In this document: piece after piece, positions 36,087 to 50,800 of the stretch | Layout: each line of letters begins with the position of its first letter | Numbering within the stretch: the stretch's first letter is position 1 | Assembly (NCBI RefSeq): GCF_901933205.1 | Contig: NC_044590.1 | Location: 10,443,501 to 10,507,500 of the forward strand | Length of the DNA: 64,000 nt | Source: Camarhynchus parvulus | Taxonomy: Eukaryota; Chordata; Aves; Passeriformes; Thraupidae | Direction: 5' to 3' | Notes under the pieces: model-generated | Database searches by the model: none | What the model was told of the DNA's origin: nothing | The model's input: the letters and a program-made list of their open reading frames with translations, nothing else | Position numbers and translations under genes: made by a program

Positions 36087-37674
36087 AAGGGGTTTTTTGT
36101 TTAGATTTAAACCACAGTGCCTTCTTCTGAAAGGAAGGGGCAGCCTGGTTGGACATTTTCTGACAAAGCCCATGAAACAAAAATATGTCAAGGACAAGAA
36201 GTCTGCAAAGCAGGAGAATTGGAATTTGTCATTTCTGGCAGGGCTGGACTCACTGGGCTCCTACCAGCCTGGTGTCTGTGGCTCCAAAGTCAGCTTCAGA
36301 TTTGAAGACTGATTTCCTGAGCCAGCAAACCCAGGAGCATTTCTGTCTGCATTTCAGGAAAACACTTCCTTCAATTCAGGAGCTGGAGCTGCTCAAACAG
36401 CCGCCTGCAAGGAAGAAAAATAGGAAATGGTCAGGGGGGCAGCTCAGAACGAGTCACGGAGGGTTCCTTCTATGGGAAACACCAAATTGCTATTTTGGGT
36501 CCAAAATCACAGCAGTGGTGTTTGGAGGGGTAATTTTTTTGTTGTTGTTTTCTTAATATCTACTTCTTCCAGAGCAGGGACATTCCCATGTGAACCAGCT
36601 CCACTGGCTCTGTAGCTCAGTCCCTGCTGCCAGCCCCTGCAGAAGGGTGTTGGAGAGCACTTGAAAGTTAAAGTTCTCCTGAAACAGTGACCATCTACTT
36701 AACCCCTCTGAATAAAGCCCAGAGCTTGAGATAAAACCCCTCTCTGAGCCCTGTTCCCAGAGTGTGAGGGTGCACTTTGATACCTGATAAAATCAATTGG
36801 TGGTGGCTGCTGGCTCCTGTGGCTGAAGTGACACTGCTCATAAAACTCCCATCCACAGCTCCTAAATTCATAATTAAGTACACATTTCCAAGCTCTCTGT
36901 AAGCCACAGAGCACATCCAGTGCTTTAACCTATTTCAAACCCCAGCATGTAAAATTGCAGAGTGGGTTGAAGGTGATATAACGTTATAAAGTGCATTTTG
37001 AGTCAGGTAAACACACTCAAGGGGTTTATGGTTCCTGGGAACTGTCATCTCTGCTGCCTGGGGAAGCTGTTGTGTGGTGAAAAACAGTATTAACTAAAAT
37101 TCCTAGCATGTATCCAAGAGACTGGGCTCAGGGGGAGTTCAGATATGAGTTATTCCCTCCATTTTTTGCGTCATTATAAAAGCTGTTTTCGCCCAATAGC
37201 CAGACAAATGGATCTGGGCAGAAGGGGCAGAAACAGGAGCTGTGGTAAAAGGCATGGATGTGTCAGTTTTACAGCACAGGGGCAAACCAAGCCCTGGGGA
37301 GCTGTGGAATCATCTCTGGCAGCCTGGATTCAGTGCAGCCCCTGTGGGAGGGGGCCTGAGCAAAGCTCTCCTGGATCACACGTTGGGCATCCCCACTTCT
37401 CCCAGGCATGAACCTGAAGCATGGACTCAGTGCTAAAAGCTCTGTATCCTCCTAGTTCTTCTCTCCCTAGAAAAACTCCGCGAATTCCCAGCAGTGCCCA
37501 ATCGCATCTTCTCCCCCTGCCGGCGCTGCAGCACCACCAGCGGCTCTCAGCCACCTTTGCTGCTGGCCAGGGACATCGCTGTGGCACAGGAGGGCAAGGC
37601 TGGGCACAAATCACCGTGGGGAAGGAGATTTGTAAAGAATTCTTGAAACCTGATAGAAAGTTTACACAGTTTTG

Positions 37675-37880
37675 CTACAGTGAGTAGCAAATTTTGCTAC
37701 ATTGTGTAGCAAAAGCTAATAGACCAAAAAACATTTATAAGGTATTATAACCAAGAAATAGGTTCATTTCTGATAGAATAGCGTAACGTTTTACATCTCT
37801 TATGTCTTACCTTTCATCGAGACTGATAATAGAATAAAATATTCTATTTTGACTGATAATAGAATAAATATTTTATTCTA
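37675..37880. repeat. Cluster of short hairpins and a 30-bp direct repeat
   Basis: A perfect 10-bp inverted repeat (TTTTGCTACA / TGTAGCAAAA) sits at 37692-37714 with a 3-nt loop, next to an earlier imperfect copy. Further on, GACTGATAATAGAATAAA occurs at 37821 and again at 37851. Each is followed by A/T-rich inverted repeats such as AGAATAAA-TAT-TTTATTCT. The element is unidentified and may be the remains of a transposon or LTR. Confidence 0.75.
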
Positions 37881-38429
37881 TTCTCTCTGAAAAACTAAGA
37901 GTAATCCAACCCAGCAGGCTGGGGACAGCCCACAATGGGTGATGCGCAGCGCCAGGGCAATAGGACAGCAGCCCCTGGCCCCGGGTGGATGAGCCCAGCT
38001 CAGCTCTTCCCGTTCCCAGGCCAGGGGACACTCCCGGGGCTGAATATCAAAGGCAAAAAGCATAAATAAACCCTCCAGAGGAGTCACAGTTCCCACAACA
38101 AGAAGTTAGCAGCGGTTAACAAAGGATAAAAGCAAATAACCGAGCCCCCAGTTCCTTCCATCGGCACCACCCTGGAGCAGGAGGGTGTCCATCGCTGCTG
38201 GAATCAAAGCCTTCCTCCCCATTGTTCCGCAGGCAGCCAGGCCAGCCCGTGGCCGTCTGCCACAGCAGAGCTGGATGAAAGGAGCCCGGAGCTCCTCCTG
38301 CTGCTGTCTGTGCTCCTCCGGCAGGGCAGGAGCAGAGCCGGGCTCTGTGTCCCCTCCCAGCCCTGCACGGCTGGGCACAGCTTGGGGCTGGCATAGCTTG
38401 GGGCTGCAGGGTCAGCACCATCCCCAGCC

Positions 38430-38851
38430 TGTGGCATTCACATTCTCTGGAAAATCCCTTCACCCAGGATTTTTCTCCTGGGAAGCTGAGAAGCTCAGAG
38501 AAAAAGGAAAACAAATTCTTATCTCATTTGCTTCTCCTGTGTTGTGCTCACATGTGCAATGTGTTTGGAGATTGTTTACCCACAGGTGATTGTTCCATTG
38601 CATTCTGCTGGGAGTTGTTTTCACTCTTTGGCCAATCAGGGCCAAGCTGTGTCAGGACTCTGGGGACAGTCACCAGTTTTCATTATTATCTTTTTAGCAT
38701 TCAGTAAGTATCCTTTCTGTATTCTTTAGTATAGTTTAGTTTAGTATTCTTTAATATAATATAGTATCATAAAATAATAAATCAGCCTTCTGAGAACATG
38801 GAGTCAGATTCATCATTCCTTCCTTCATGGGGGCACCCCACACATACAATA
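38430..38851 (+). mobile_element. Family-2 solo LTR (copy G) with 6-bp target-site duplication
   Basis: A 422-bp LTR beginning TGTGGCATTCACATT and ending ACACATACAATA, flanked by CCAGCC at 38424-38429 and 38852-38857. It matches copy F over its full length. Both copies end in AATA instead of the usual CA. Confidence 0.85.
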
Positions 38852-41800
38852 CCAGCCCAGCACTCCAATGTGATGCTCAGTCCCACATGGTGCTGCTGCT
38901 CCAAATTCATCATCCTTGCTGTAATTTGGATGCTTTCACCTGTCCTGTCAACACGTGTGAGAGGACAGGGCTGTGGGATGGATCCCACTCCAGGAGCACT
39001 GTGCTCCCCTGTCCCTGGCTGTGTAGCAGTGACCAGCTGGGATGATTTCCCATCCCCTCACTCTGTTCCTATTCCTGTACTTCCTCCCAAACATCTCCTG
39101 GAGCTCACTTCCAGGACCAGGCTGGAGGAACCTTTGATCCAACAAACCTGTATGTTTATTAAGGGAAATTAATGACTGAGTCTGGATGAAACTATTTTGA
39201 CTTAACCCCCTTTATGGTGTCTATATGGAGAGTTTGGCCACATGGCAGTCTAAGTTCTGCTGGTCTCCCCATCTACTTTCTGCTTCCTCTGCTGGGAACT
39301 TGCTCCAACAGGGTCTCCATCAATGACAATACTTGTAAAAACCAAGCAGAAAGTAGTTATTGAATAGGGAGGCAAAAACTCTGCTCACCATTACCAGCAA
39401 AAGCAAGGTTTGCTGTCATGGACTATCTTTCAGGGAGACTTGTATCCTAAATGGGGCTTTTCATGAGAAATCCACTTAGTATTCCTCTAAAATTCCAGGA
39501 GGGTGAAATCCCCCACTCCTTCATCTCATTAAGGATGAAAGAATGCCAGGTATGTGGCAGGAATCTGGGGTGAGAGGAGGAGTGGGGTATATTTTAACCA
39601 AGTTGTAGAATGGGAAAAATAAACTGAGCTAAGGATGAGGATATGAAATGTATTTCCCAGAGCTGAGAAGCAATGTCAGCCAGGAGAAATGTGCTAATGC
39701 ACAAGGAACACAAAACTGTGTTTAAAGGTTACAAGTCATTGTGCATGTGCTCAAGAAAGCACTTTGGGACCCTCTCAAGGCATTTTGCCTTTGGAGCACT
39801 GAGATTTTATCAGTTGATGGCTTCTAGATCAGGTGGATTTATCTAAGAGTAGCAGACAAAATGCTGAAAGGCAGCAGATGCTCAAGGTGAGGGGGTGACA
39901 GAGACTTCTGTGTACCACAGAGGACTTCTGGCCATTCTAGCAGGGACTCAGTTATTTCTAAAATGTTGTGGGGAAGCCCTGTGAAGCCTCCAAAGCAGAG
40001 CAGAAAGATCAGACCAACAGGACTGCTCCTCATCTGGGGCTGCTGTTCAGGTGCAGAACAAGTGTCAGTGAGGCAGGACAGTTTTACCCTTTAGTATTCT
40101 CCTTTGAAGGGAATGAAAACAGCCTGAAGAACAAAACCTCCACATCAAAATGTTTAGTGGAAAGATAAGACTACCCAAAAACTGTTTGTACAGACTGGGA
40201 CTTGCTGCCAAGCAAGCTCAGACAAGGCAGTGAGTGCCCAGCCTCCCAGGCTTGTACAGAACACTTTTTGCACTTGGCATAAGGAGCCATTTAGGAGCAG
40301 GGAGCACACTCCAGGGAGAGCTGCTGAAACAGGGTGATGGTTTGGAGAGAAGGAAATCAGCCTCTGCTGCAGCCAACAGCCTCCCAGCCCTCCTGGGCAT
40401 CAGGGCACTCAGGAAAGTGCCACCACAGCCCTTTGGGGGCTGCAGGTTGCCATTATCCCTCAAACCTTCTCCCACCCAGAGGTCCCCCATGCATCCTTGC
40501 CCTTCCCCTAAATAAGGAAGGCAGTCAGCGCCCCATGGTCTCCCTGCTATCCAATACTCTGTCACCCACTAAATTCCCAAAAAGCTCAAACAAGAGGAGC
40601 TTGCCAAAGGTCTCTCTCTTCTGGAATTCACTTGACATAGGTTTGAACAGAGCCACAGTTTTTCCTGGCATGTTCTGATGCTCATTTGTCCAGTCAGACC
40701 TGCCACAAGCTTCCCTGGGGATGAGCTTCCTCCTGATGGAGCAGCCTGACTGCTGGAAGTGCAGGAACTTGGATGCCTTCACAGAACATCAGTGACAACA
40801 CAAAAATGCTTTCCCTATCAGCACTGCATATTCACCTCCTGTCAGATGAAGGGAGAAACTGTTTCATACTTCTCCTCGGTTCTGAAATAATTAAAAAGCT
40901 TAAAAAAATATTGTCCTGATAGAACCCAGGAATTTTAAGAGCACAAAAGTTTATCAGTCAGACCACAAATCCAGCTTGCTTCATGCTCTGATAGTGGGGA
41001 ACAGCAATTGCTTAAAAATAAAAGTATACCTGCACACACTGATTCTCACCATACTTGAGACTCCTGCTGGCTTCAGGAAAGGAGTGGTTTGAAGATTTTT
41101 CCACTTGGCACACTGTGCAATGAGCACAGATGGACCAAATCTCCATGATTTTACTTGACCTCCCTCCTTCCCCAGAGGAGTTGTGCACTCTGTGAAAGCC
41201 TCAGCCAGCACCATTCTCAGGTTGACTCTGCTGAGACACAGAACAGAGGGCAGAGCAACAGCTGGGAATTGTCATGAGCAAACATTGCTATGAGCTGGAT
41301 CCATGAAAATGGTTCTTTCACAATGGCCTCTGCTGCATTAGGAAATGGGAACCAAGCCTACTGCTCAAAAAGAGACCCCAAAGGGTGTAAAAAAAGCAAT
41401 ATAACTTAAAAATAAACAACCAAAAATTCCCTTTAAACTATGACACCTTGCTAACATGAGGGCTGAGATCGTGTGAACAAGGAGGGGGAAAAGTGTTTGT
41501 CAACTACACACAGGAAGCTGAGTGCCTGAAAAGGAATAAAAGGAGCCTGAAAATCTCTTGGCAAACCATGCTCGGGGTCTGAGCCATTTAAACCCCAGTT
41601 CTGCTGCAGCTGATGCTCAGGGAGCAGCTCTCTCCCTGCACAGAGCAGTGGGGATCAGCCCAGCTGCTTGCGCCTGGCATTCCCAACCCTCGGCTCGAAA
41701 TCCCACCATATGACTTTGGGGATAATGTTAAATCCGTTACAGCATTCTCCTCTCCCCTGCTCATCCCACACAAGCTTCAAAACTTGTGGTTTATGACTGA

Positions 41801-44800
41801 CTGCCAGAGGATCACTGTGGGCTGTCTCTGGAGGGATAATCCTAAATTTTAAGTGACACTTCACGGGCATCTTCTCTTTCTTCTGAGATGCTGTCTTACA
41901 CAGCACATTAAGTATTCCAGAGATTAATAACTGGAGCAGAGAGTTCTAATCTTGGTGTCCTAGCAGAGATTTAGCAAAGAACATGTTTGAAGTTGCTGTG
42001 GCACAGGAAGCATAAGAAGCCTTGAAGCCCTAAAGTGAGGCGGCTTGTAGGCAGCTCCAAAGGAAATCTGGGCCATGGGACACGTGATGGATGTTCAGTC
42101 TCCAGGGCTGCTCACTGACGTGGTGTTTCCACCCAGAGCAGATCTTAGGGACCCTGTGAAAGGTGGGACCCAGTTTGAGCTCTCTTTTAAATAGACCAAA
42201 CTCAGCATTGCTGTGAAATTGCACTTTCGTATTCTTTGACCTGAATTAGGGCATAACTGAATTGTATAACCAGGTTACAGCTTGCTTTGAACTTCATCTA
42301 CCAAGGAGCAAATGGGAACCACTTGACCATCTCAGACCTGGCAACTGCCCTGGGTCAGCTTGGAGGACACTGCCAGGATAAGCACAGCAATGGCTCTGAG
42401 GCTGCTGGCACAGCAGCTCACTCAACAGCAGCCCTGCCATCACTTGCCAAAGGCTCTCACAGCAGCACTCTGAGACTCCTCTCCACAGCAGGATTATTTT
42501 TCCTCCTACTGCTCCTCACACAACCAAAAGTCCCATTAAAAAGAGGCCTAGCATGTATCCTTAGGCCTGTTCCATTCTCAGGGGGCATAAACAAATGACA
42601 GGAGACAGCCCAGGCCCCTTCTGGGTTTGGAGAGCCCTGTGCCACTCACATGGAAATCAACCAAATTCTCCTGCACATGAAGGTGAGAAAACCCTGCCAC
42701 AAGTGTCCCAATGGTGAAGCTCCACAAGGACTCCAACATTACTCTCTGAAACGACACCGTTGTGTCCTCCTGCCCTCAGCACCACGCACTCCCTCCATTT
42801 CTCTCCTGCCAGCAGCAATGCTCAGGGAGCACCACAGAAAATCATTACCAGGGAACTGAACTGAAATGGCTAAAATTCATCCCATTCTGCAAGATTCATG
42901 ATTTCCATGGTGCTGCTCCAAGCACCTGAGTGGCCACCAGCACACTCAGAGCAGCCTGTGACAGTGATCATCTGGTCCAAGTTCATCAGTTACTCTGGCT
43001 ACTGTGGCACAAAGTAACAAACTAACAGCTAATATTCAGGAGATTATAAAATTCTGCTTCCTTAAAGCTGTTTAAGCAGCTGCTCTGGCACCTCTTTGCA
43101 GAATTAGACAGCTCTGCTTTGAATTAATGCAAGAGAAGTGGCTGGCACAATTTGGGCATAGATTAAAAGTCACATAATCATGCATTACAGATGCCATTTC
43201 AGGCCCTCATTCTGGAACAGTTTTATGCACAACACACTTATCTATTTAGCAGGCAACACCGAGTATCAGAACTATTTCCATACCTTGGGTAGTCCCTCTG
43301 CCTCAAGTAAAGCTAAAGATGGGTCAGAGAGGGGTCAAACAGCAATGAGACAGCATTGGCTCCAGGTCACTGAGATCAGAGAAGACATCTTCATGTGTAA
43401 CTTGGCTGGTTTCAGCACAGCATGTTTTTCCACATTCTTTACCACCCGCAGAATTCCCTTAATTGTCCTAAAAACTGCCTCCAGGCAGCCAGGGATAGGA
43501 TCAATAATCCAAACTTGAGGTCACCTGGGGGCAGCCAGCTCCCTTCCCCTGCCCTGTCCAACAGCCTGTGAGGAGCAGGCAGGGGCCACCAAGACCAGCA
43601 TCCCACCTGGGACTGTCCAGTGCTGGGTGCCACAGGAACTGTGTGAGAGCAGGTCTGCAACAACCCTTCCCTCACAGGCTCTCTGAAGAACACTCAGTGC
43701 ACAGGTGAGACCTCAATATTTGCCCACAAATTTCTCTTTTATAAGAAATTGTAAATCTTGGTAATACTTTTTAATCCAAAATTCTTATCCTGTGGCAACT
43801 AACTTCAGGACAAGCACGTTCCTCATGTTCTTTGCTTCGAATCTGCTAGATGACAACTTACCTTGATGCTCTGCAGCCCTTGGGGACACCAAACACCACC
43901 TCAACACCTTATTTATATCAGTTACAGTCTGTATATTCCATTACCTTGCCTTTTTCAGCTTTTGCCAAAGTGATGGAGTCTCCTTAGGTTTGGGTTCAGC
44001 ATTCAGGATGGATTATTCTTTTGGGAAAGCAACAAGTTGTTCAGTGGGACAGCTGAATCCACAGGCAAATCGTACAGCAGGGCAGGAGCCTGGCTGCAAA
44101 CCTCTGTTTTTAAGCAAAGTACAACCAATCAAAACCATCCTCATAGCTCTAAAGAGGTGAAATCACTGAAACACATAAGCTAGTGTAAAAAACTTTGCTT
44201 TACTGCTACAACCATTTGATCAAGAAGTCCCATCAGAGAGCTGCCCTGCTCAGCCTGCAGAACCACTCCAGGGCAGCAGAAGGCCTGGCAGTGCCTCTGG
44301 ACTGTGCTTTGTGGAGGGTTGTGTCTGCATGTGCCCAGCTCTCCAGTTTCAGCCACAACATCGCTATCTCTGACATCGATGGAGACGAGAAACACCCACT
44401 GGTTATTCGGTGCTGCTTTAGCAGGAAGGAGATGGAACACGAGGCCTCGGGAGGCAGGGCTGAGCTCAGCCCCCCTGGTGTCCTGCAGCACGACATGTCC
44501 CGACAGAAGACTGTGACACGGGCAAGGGGGACACCTGCTGGGCTGCCTGCCTTGCTACAGCCCAGCTGCAATAAAAACCATCTAAAACCAGGACATTTCA
44601 TTACATCTTAAAAAGCTGTAAAACACACACTCTCCAAAACCCCTGAGCCTTACTATGACAGTCTCTAAGAGGGATTTTTCCTCTCCACGAGCTGCTATGT
44701 GCGAGCAGCACTGAACTGCGCCAGCGTGTCCCATCCTCCTGGGCCAAGGATTGGGATGGGAGCTCAGCAGGCAGCAAGGCTCTGCCCTGTGGCACAGCAG

Positions 44801-44839
44801 GAACCCTTCCCTGCAGCGCTGAGGGTGCCAAGGACACGG

Positions 44840-47800
44840 CTATGCCTGCTCACCAGGGTTCCCTGTGCCCGAGGCTCTGCCTGGAGCCTCGGCTGCCCGG
44901 GGAGCCTGCTTGGGAAGGCGGATGGGAACATAGACGTTGGAGGCACAGTGTTCCTTGAGGTATTCACCCCCTTTCTCCTCATAGTCCTTCCTGCTGATCC
45001 AGCCTTCCTCACGGTTCATGTGCTCCACGGCCCAGTCCCTAGCCCCGTACCAGGCATCCAGGACAGGGCTGGAAGCGAGGCTAACCTGGATGGAAGGAAA
45101 ACAGAACAACAATGTCAATTCAGCACAGGAAAGGGAAGCCCTTTTTACCCTGGTTACAATGGTATATGACACAAACTACTGAATTTCAGAAATTTGAGCT
45201 GATTACTTAGTGTCTCCCAGAAACAGTAATGTTAGGAATGGGTTCAAGTGTGTTTTCACCTTGTTATCAATTCCTAAGCAATCAATCTGCAAATTTCCAG
45301 CCAAACATGCTTTTGTGTGCATGGTCCTTTAGTAGAAGGAGACTTTCCTTTTCCCTGCTCACTATGCTGTGTTCACAAAGAGCAACTGAACCTTTGCTTA
45401 ACCTGCACCTTCTCAGGTCAAAAAGCTGTTTGCAGAGTCTTGCCTTAAAACCCTGCCCATGCCCCTGCTCTGCACCTCACCCAATTCCATCTGAACACAG
45501 CGGAACAGGCTGGTCACATAAACACCACAGCAACACACACACCTGAAAGGATGACTGGAATGGCCTCATTTCCAGCAGTTCCTTCTGGATTCTGGCTTTC
45601 AGTCCAGGGTACATCGTATTTCCACCAGTGAGGAAAACATTCTGGACAAGGATAGCCTGTTGTTCCTTGGAATACCTGTGAAGAGCAAGAACAGCTTCAG
45701 CTTTTCTCAAGGACATCTGTCCTATGAACTGGAACAGCTGTGGGGAGTACTGGTACCTTGTCCCAGGACTCACTTTGAGAAACTTAATTTTCCTAGCACC
45801 AAAAACCTTCTTTGTATTCTGGAAATTAAGAGGGTGGCAGAAAAAAATCCTGAAAGCACTCATTTCCCCATAAATCATCAATTGGATTCCTTTCTAGGGC
45901 TGGAATTCTTATCATTCAGAAAAATGTGATGTCCTATGTTCATTCAATTCAGGGGTGGTATTTCATCAATGCTAATTTGTCTGGAAATGTCCAGCAAGTG
46001 TGCCTGTATCTTAACTTTAATATGTTATCCCTGATTTTGGTCTCCCAAAACCAGACTGCCAGCTCACTGTTGCAAGTGTTTGTTGTTTCCCTCAATAACA
46101 AGTTGGACCAGGGATCTCTAAAGTGGGGTCTGTGCAAAACAACTCAGTGGGGTGCAGGAAGAAAAATTGATAAATACATTTAAATAATGTTTATTTCACC
46201 TTGATCTCATTCTTTTTTAATTTCTATTTTTGTGTATGTTTTAACATATTCATAATAGTTTAGTAGTAGCTGTAATTTACAAATATACATACATTGGAGG
46301 TGTATACTCAAAAACTTATCATTGCTGGGGTTATAGATCAAAAAAACCTTGTAGACTCATTGACTTAAAACAAAAAGAGTTACATGTGGCTTTCAGGAAG
46401 ACATGTCTAAGCTGCAATCCTTGACCTTATCAAAAAGAACTATTCAACAAATTTTATCAAATTATTGATAAACCCCCAGCATTTCAAAAGCTGGTATCAA
46501 ATGAAGAATACTTTGTCTGAATTAAATAGTTCTGTAAACTCACCTCTCAAGGACATATTGCATGGTTTCTGCTATCCCAGCTTGGTCCTCTCCTATCAGG
46601 GAGGGCTGGAAGACAATCTCTGGAGCCCTGATTCTTTCAGTGCCAAGGAAAAGCTGGTGGTACTCTGCCAGGTTAAACACGGGCTTTAAAAACATTGAGA
46701 AGCAGTGGGGAATTATGTTAAAGAACAATAATAGTCCAGAATAACCAATGTTTCCAAACAATTCTGTACAAAAGAACAAATGGTAATGCTCCCACAGAGA
46801 AATAGCATTATGCTAAAGGTTCCAAAGGTCAGGGAAGCTGGACTTTTCCTATAATTTATTCTGCTTGGAGCCACTTAATTCTAAGGCTCAGCCTCACAAG
46901 TTGAAAGCTGTGTCCACTGGGATATCAGGCAATGGATCACAGACAAAAACACTTTTTTTCCCTTAATAACACAGCACTGCTACACCAGGCACTGCCTGCA
47001 GAATGAGCCAAGAGGAAATTCTCATCCTAAACCACCAGCTAAGATTGCCAGGATTTCTCTCTTCATGTCCTGTTCAGGTAGTTTAGGCATCTCTTCCAAG
47101 AGCAGGCAAACAATGTTTGCATGAGGAGAAATGTCAGCAGACTGGCTGGACAACTGGGATGCAAACCCCTGGCACAAGGTGTAAATACAGCAACCAAACC
47201 TGCACTGCAGCAACTGGCTTCTCAACTTCAGGCTGCTCCTCAGCAAATAAAGGCTCAAACTCATTAATACTTTCCACATCCTCCAGGGACTGTTCACTGC
47301 CCAGTGGATCCAAGTCAGGAGTCTGGAAACAGAGCAAGTTATGGTAGCTTAGCTCAGGTGGGATTTCAATTCTGGTAACACAGCTGGAGAACTCAGTCCT
47401 CAAACCTCAACTCTTAACATGCCTGAAAGCAATTATGCCCAGGAAATAGAAATACAGACATTCACACAAAGCACAAAAATCAAACACTTCCAAATAATTT
47501 ATCCCAATGCCAGCTAAGAAATGCAGGCCTCAGTCACCAGGCTGACTGCCAGGATCCCAGGCAGCCATGTCCTAAGCATAACAGCATATTAAAACTTAGT
47601 AAAATAGCTTTTTATATTGGTTAAAACCTGGTATCCTTCCAGCACCTCTAACGGCTCTAAAATTACCATTAAATTCTCTATTTTGCTTGTGTGGGACTGG
47701 AAAACAAATATTTGCTAGCTACAAAGCCACCACACAATTTCTGAGAGTTTCAACTGTCTACTATTTGCTCACAGGATGCACCAAATCCCTTTTTATTTTA

Positions 47801-50800
47801 CACAGACATGAAGCTCTGTCCTAATGAAAAGCATCACTCAAAATCCTACAAGACTCCTGTTGTGAGGTAGGAACAGGTTTTTAATTATCTTCATTTTTTT
47901 GTTACAATGTTACCTCTGGGATTTTGTTACTAAATATTTGCTTTTGCTATTTTAAACTTGAAACATTTGTTGTAATGCCAGGATGAGCTGAAATGACATC
48001 CTTCAAACATTCCTCAGTATCTACTTTATATCTACTGAATAAATTCAATTAAACTGAAGTTTAGAAGTGTTCATTGTTATAGCAAAAATGTAGTCTCATG
48101 AAGTCCTGTTAAATGCTTTTTTTTAATCTTGTAAAAAAAGGAAAAAGACAAAACCAGAAAGATACACACACTTAGCTGAACATCTGACCTTACAAAGGAA
48201 TTTTGTGATTATTCTAAGTGCTCTCTCAAGGCACAGACCAAATAACAAAGCTTGTGGACTCATTCTGAGGTCTGAGATTGCACCCTGCAAAGAGCAGGGG
48301 TGTGGGAGATGTTGGAATTTAGGCACAGTCACTGAGAAAAATCACAGGTAACTCCTAATCTTTCAATTCTCTTTTTTCTATAATACCTTCTTTTGACAGA
48401 AGGCAGAAAGATTCTTCATCACAATGAAAAGCCCATCATCTCCCTGAATTTTGCTGAAGCACAATAATTCTTGCACTGATAATCATAGAATCATGGAATG
48501 GTTTAGGTTGGAAGGGACCTCAAAAGCTCATCCAGTTCCACCCCCTGCCATGAGCAGGGATAACTTCCACTGAACCAGGTTTCTCCAAGCTAGCCTTGAA
48601 AAATTCCAGGGATGGGCTAACCACAGCTTATCTGGGCAACCTAAATAAGGATCTCCCCTCTATGCTTCAATTTTCTGTTTTTCTCTGTACCTTTTCCCTG
48701 AACAGAGGCTGATAAAGCTAAAAATGTTCTGTCTTATGTGACCTGCAAGGCAATTAGAAGTACATGCACAAGCAGCCTTAGAGCACCTCTTGGCAGCAGC
48801 TGCTGTGTGCTGGGCCTGGGTTAGTCTGGCAAAGCAGACAAGGAGCTCCTCAGCTTCAAGACAACTCCAATAACCAAGTGTAGCAAATAATCTTTCATTA
48901 AGGAACCAACACAGAACATGCAGCTTAAATCCACCAAAAATAGCTAGAATGAAGGCAGGGCTGGTTGTTTACCATTTAAGCTTTCTGCACCTAAGGGGAA
49001 GAACAGAAAGGAAAACAAATACTTTTTTTAACAAAAAGATGGATGGGTTATATCTTTATCTCCTCTGTATCTTTAATAGAAGACTACTGAAGATTAAGGA
49101 TGGTTGTCTCAGGACATTCTCTCTGAAAAGAGAGAAGCAGTTGCCAACAATAATGACTTGCAATGTGTTAAAGAAAAAGCTTAGTTCATCAATGGAAGTC
49201 TGAAGGGACACATTTTCAAGCACAGAAGTTTAATTCATTCAGAGATAAAATGAGGATTAGCTTGGTGAAAACATCCTACCTCTGGCTTGCTGTCCACAAC
49301 ATCTACTTCAATATTGACTTCTGACTGTAGGATTTTCTGCTTTGTCTGTTCAACAGACAGACTCAATTTGTTGATATAAGACTGAAGCTCTTCTGCAGAG
49401 TCCATGTTCAGCTCCACCAAAGCTTTGTGGAACTGATCCATCTGACCATCTTCTAAAAGTTCCTGTGGACAGATCAGAGTTAGCTGTGATGAACAAGACA
49501 GGGCAACAGCAGTCAGCAGTGATGTACAGATACTCTGCTTGCATGACTAGAGACTATGATGTGCACACTTTGACAGCATTTGAAGTATTTCCCAGAAGTG
49601 CTGTTCAGAAACTGAAAACATCCCCTGCATCAATAATCTCTATTAACTCACAACTAACCTTGGCAAGCTCCTATCAGGGAACACCCACGACAGTCACAGC
49701 TTCTTTACCATGATGTGTGACCTTCTGATAAAGCTCTGAGGACAGCTCTCCTCCCAAGACACCACACTGGCACTCTGCCTGCATTACCTGCACATACAGC
49801 AACCTGTCCAGCCTCTCCTGGTCCAGCTGCAGCTTTTCCTCCCGGCGCCGCGCGTTGAGCTCCTGCAGCCGCCGCAGCTGCTGCTGCCTCTTCTCCTGCT
49901 TCTCCTCAGATGCCACAGTGCTGCCCAGCAGCTTGTTGGAGAAAGGCAGCTGCATCTTGTGCACATTGTCCTCGTAGTACTCTGGGCACCGCCACTTCTG
50001 CAGCTCTGGGCATTTGGAAAGCAAAGCAACTTTTTGTTCTGGCAGCACAAAACAACAATTCACGTGTTATGCGCACCTCGCGTGAAGAATGAAAGGTGAG
50101 GAAAGAAGGCAAAAAAAGTGCAAGCACAGAATTTTGTCACCTCTTGGCAGCAGTTCCCAAGCTTGGCTGTCCCCTCTGAGTGCTGCCTCCAGGTCACACA
50201 CCCAGTGCAGGCAGCTCTGAGTGCTCTGACCTCCGGGAAACACCAAGTACTACAAAGTGCAAGTGCACACTGAAGTCTCTCTGCCCAAGGGGAGGGAGAC
50301 CACTCACACATTTCTAAGGAAGGCTCATTCACAAGTGACAAATTAAAAAAAAACTTTTCTTCAGGTACTACTTCAGATGATATTTGCCATGGAAATTTTA
50401 AAACTGATTTAATTCACAAAAAGTCATAAGACATGTTCTGTGCAACTTTGGAAACCTTAGAGCAGATAGGAAACACAGAAATCCTAACCCACTAAGATGT
50501 TTTGTTGACATATAAAGGAAACAATAAGCTCATTTTAAATTCCTTTCCACTGAAACTATCACAATTTTTGTTCACAGAGAAAGTTGAACCAATACAGATT
50601 TTTTCTTTGTGGCAGTAGTAGTTAAATTTTATTTCTGGCTTAATTTTAAATATTAAACCTCTGTTAGATGTAAGGCAGGTTACCACAAAGAAAGCAAAAC
50701 ACAAGTAGAATATTTCTGAAAGAATTTGAGCTGAATTAAAAACAAGGGGTAGAGAGGACAAAGTAAAAAGATTGAGAACTAGTGGGGAATTATATTAAAG

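Larger units (their letters stand above)
20531..44839. other. Intergenic region between PPP1R16B and ACTR5
   Basis: No spliced coding gene, tRNA or rRNA is recognised on either strand. Recognisable content is limited to the LTR, CR1, AT-rich and duplication features listed separately. The sections 20.6-23.5, 23.7-26.6, 27.5-29.9, 31.8-33.4, 35.4-35.8, 36.1-37.6 and 38.9-43.7 kb hold only short open frames without family features, and I see nothing I can support in them. The ACTR5 3' UTR probably occupies the last kilobase (candidate ATTAAA poly-A signal on the minus strand at 43775-43770). Confidence 0.5.

Noticed and set aside
46070..46170. Possible hAT-type transposon remnant (CAGGGATCTCTAAAGTGGGG) in ACTR5 intron 7
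   Set aside because: Only one end-like word is visible, with no matching inverted terminus or 8-bp target duplication.
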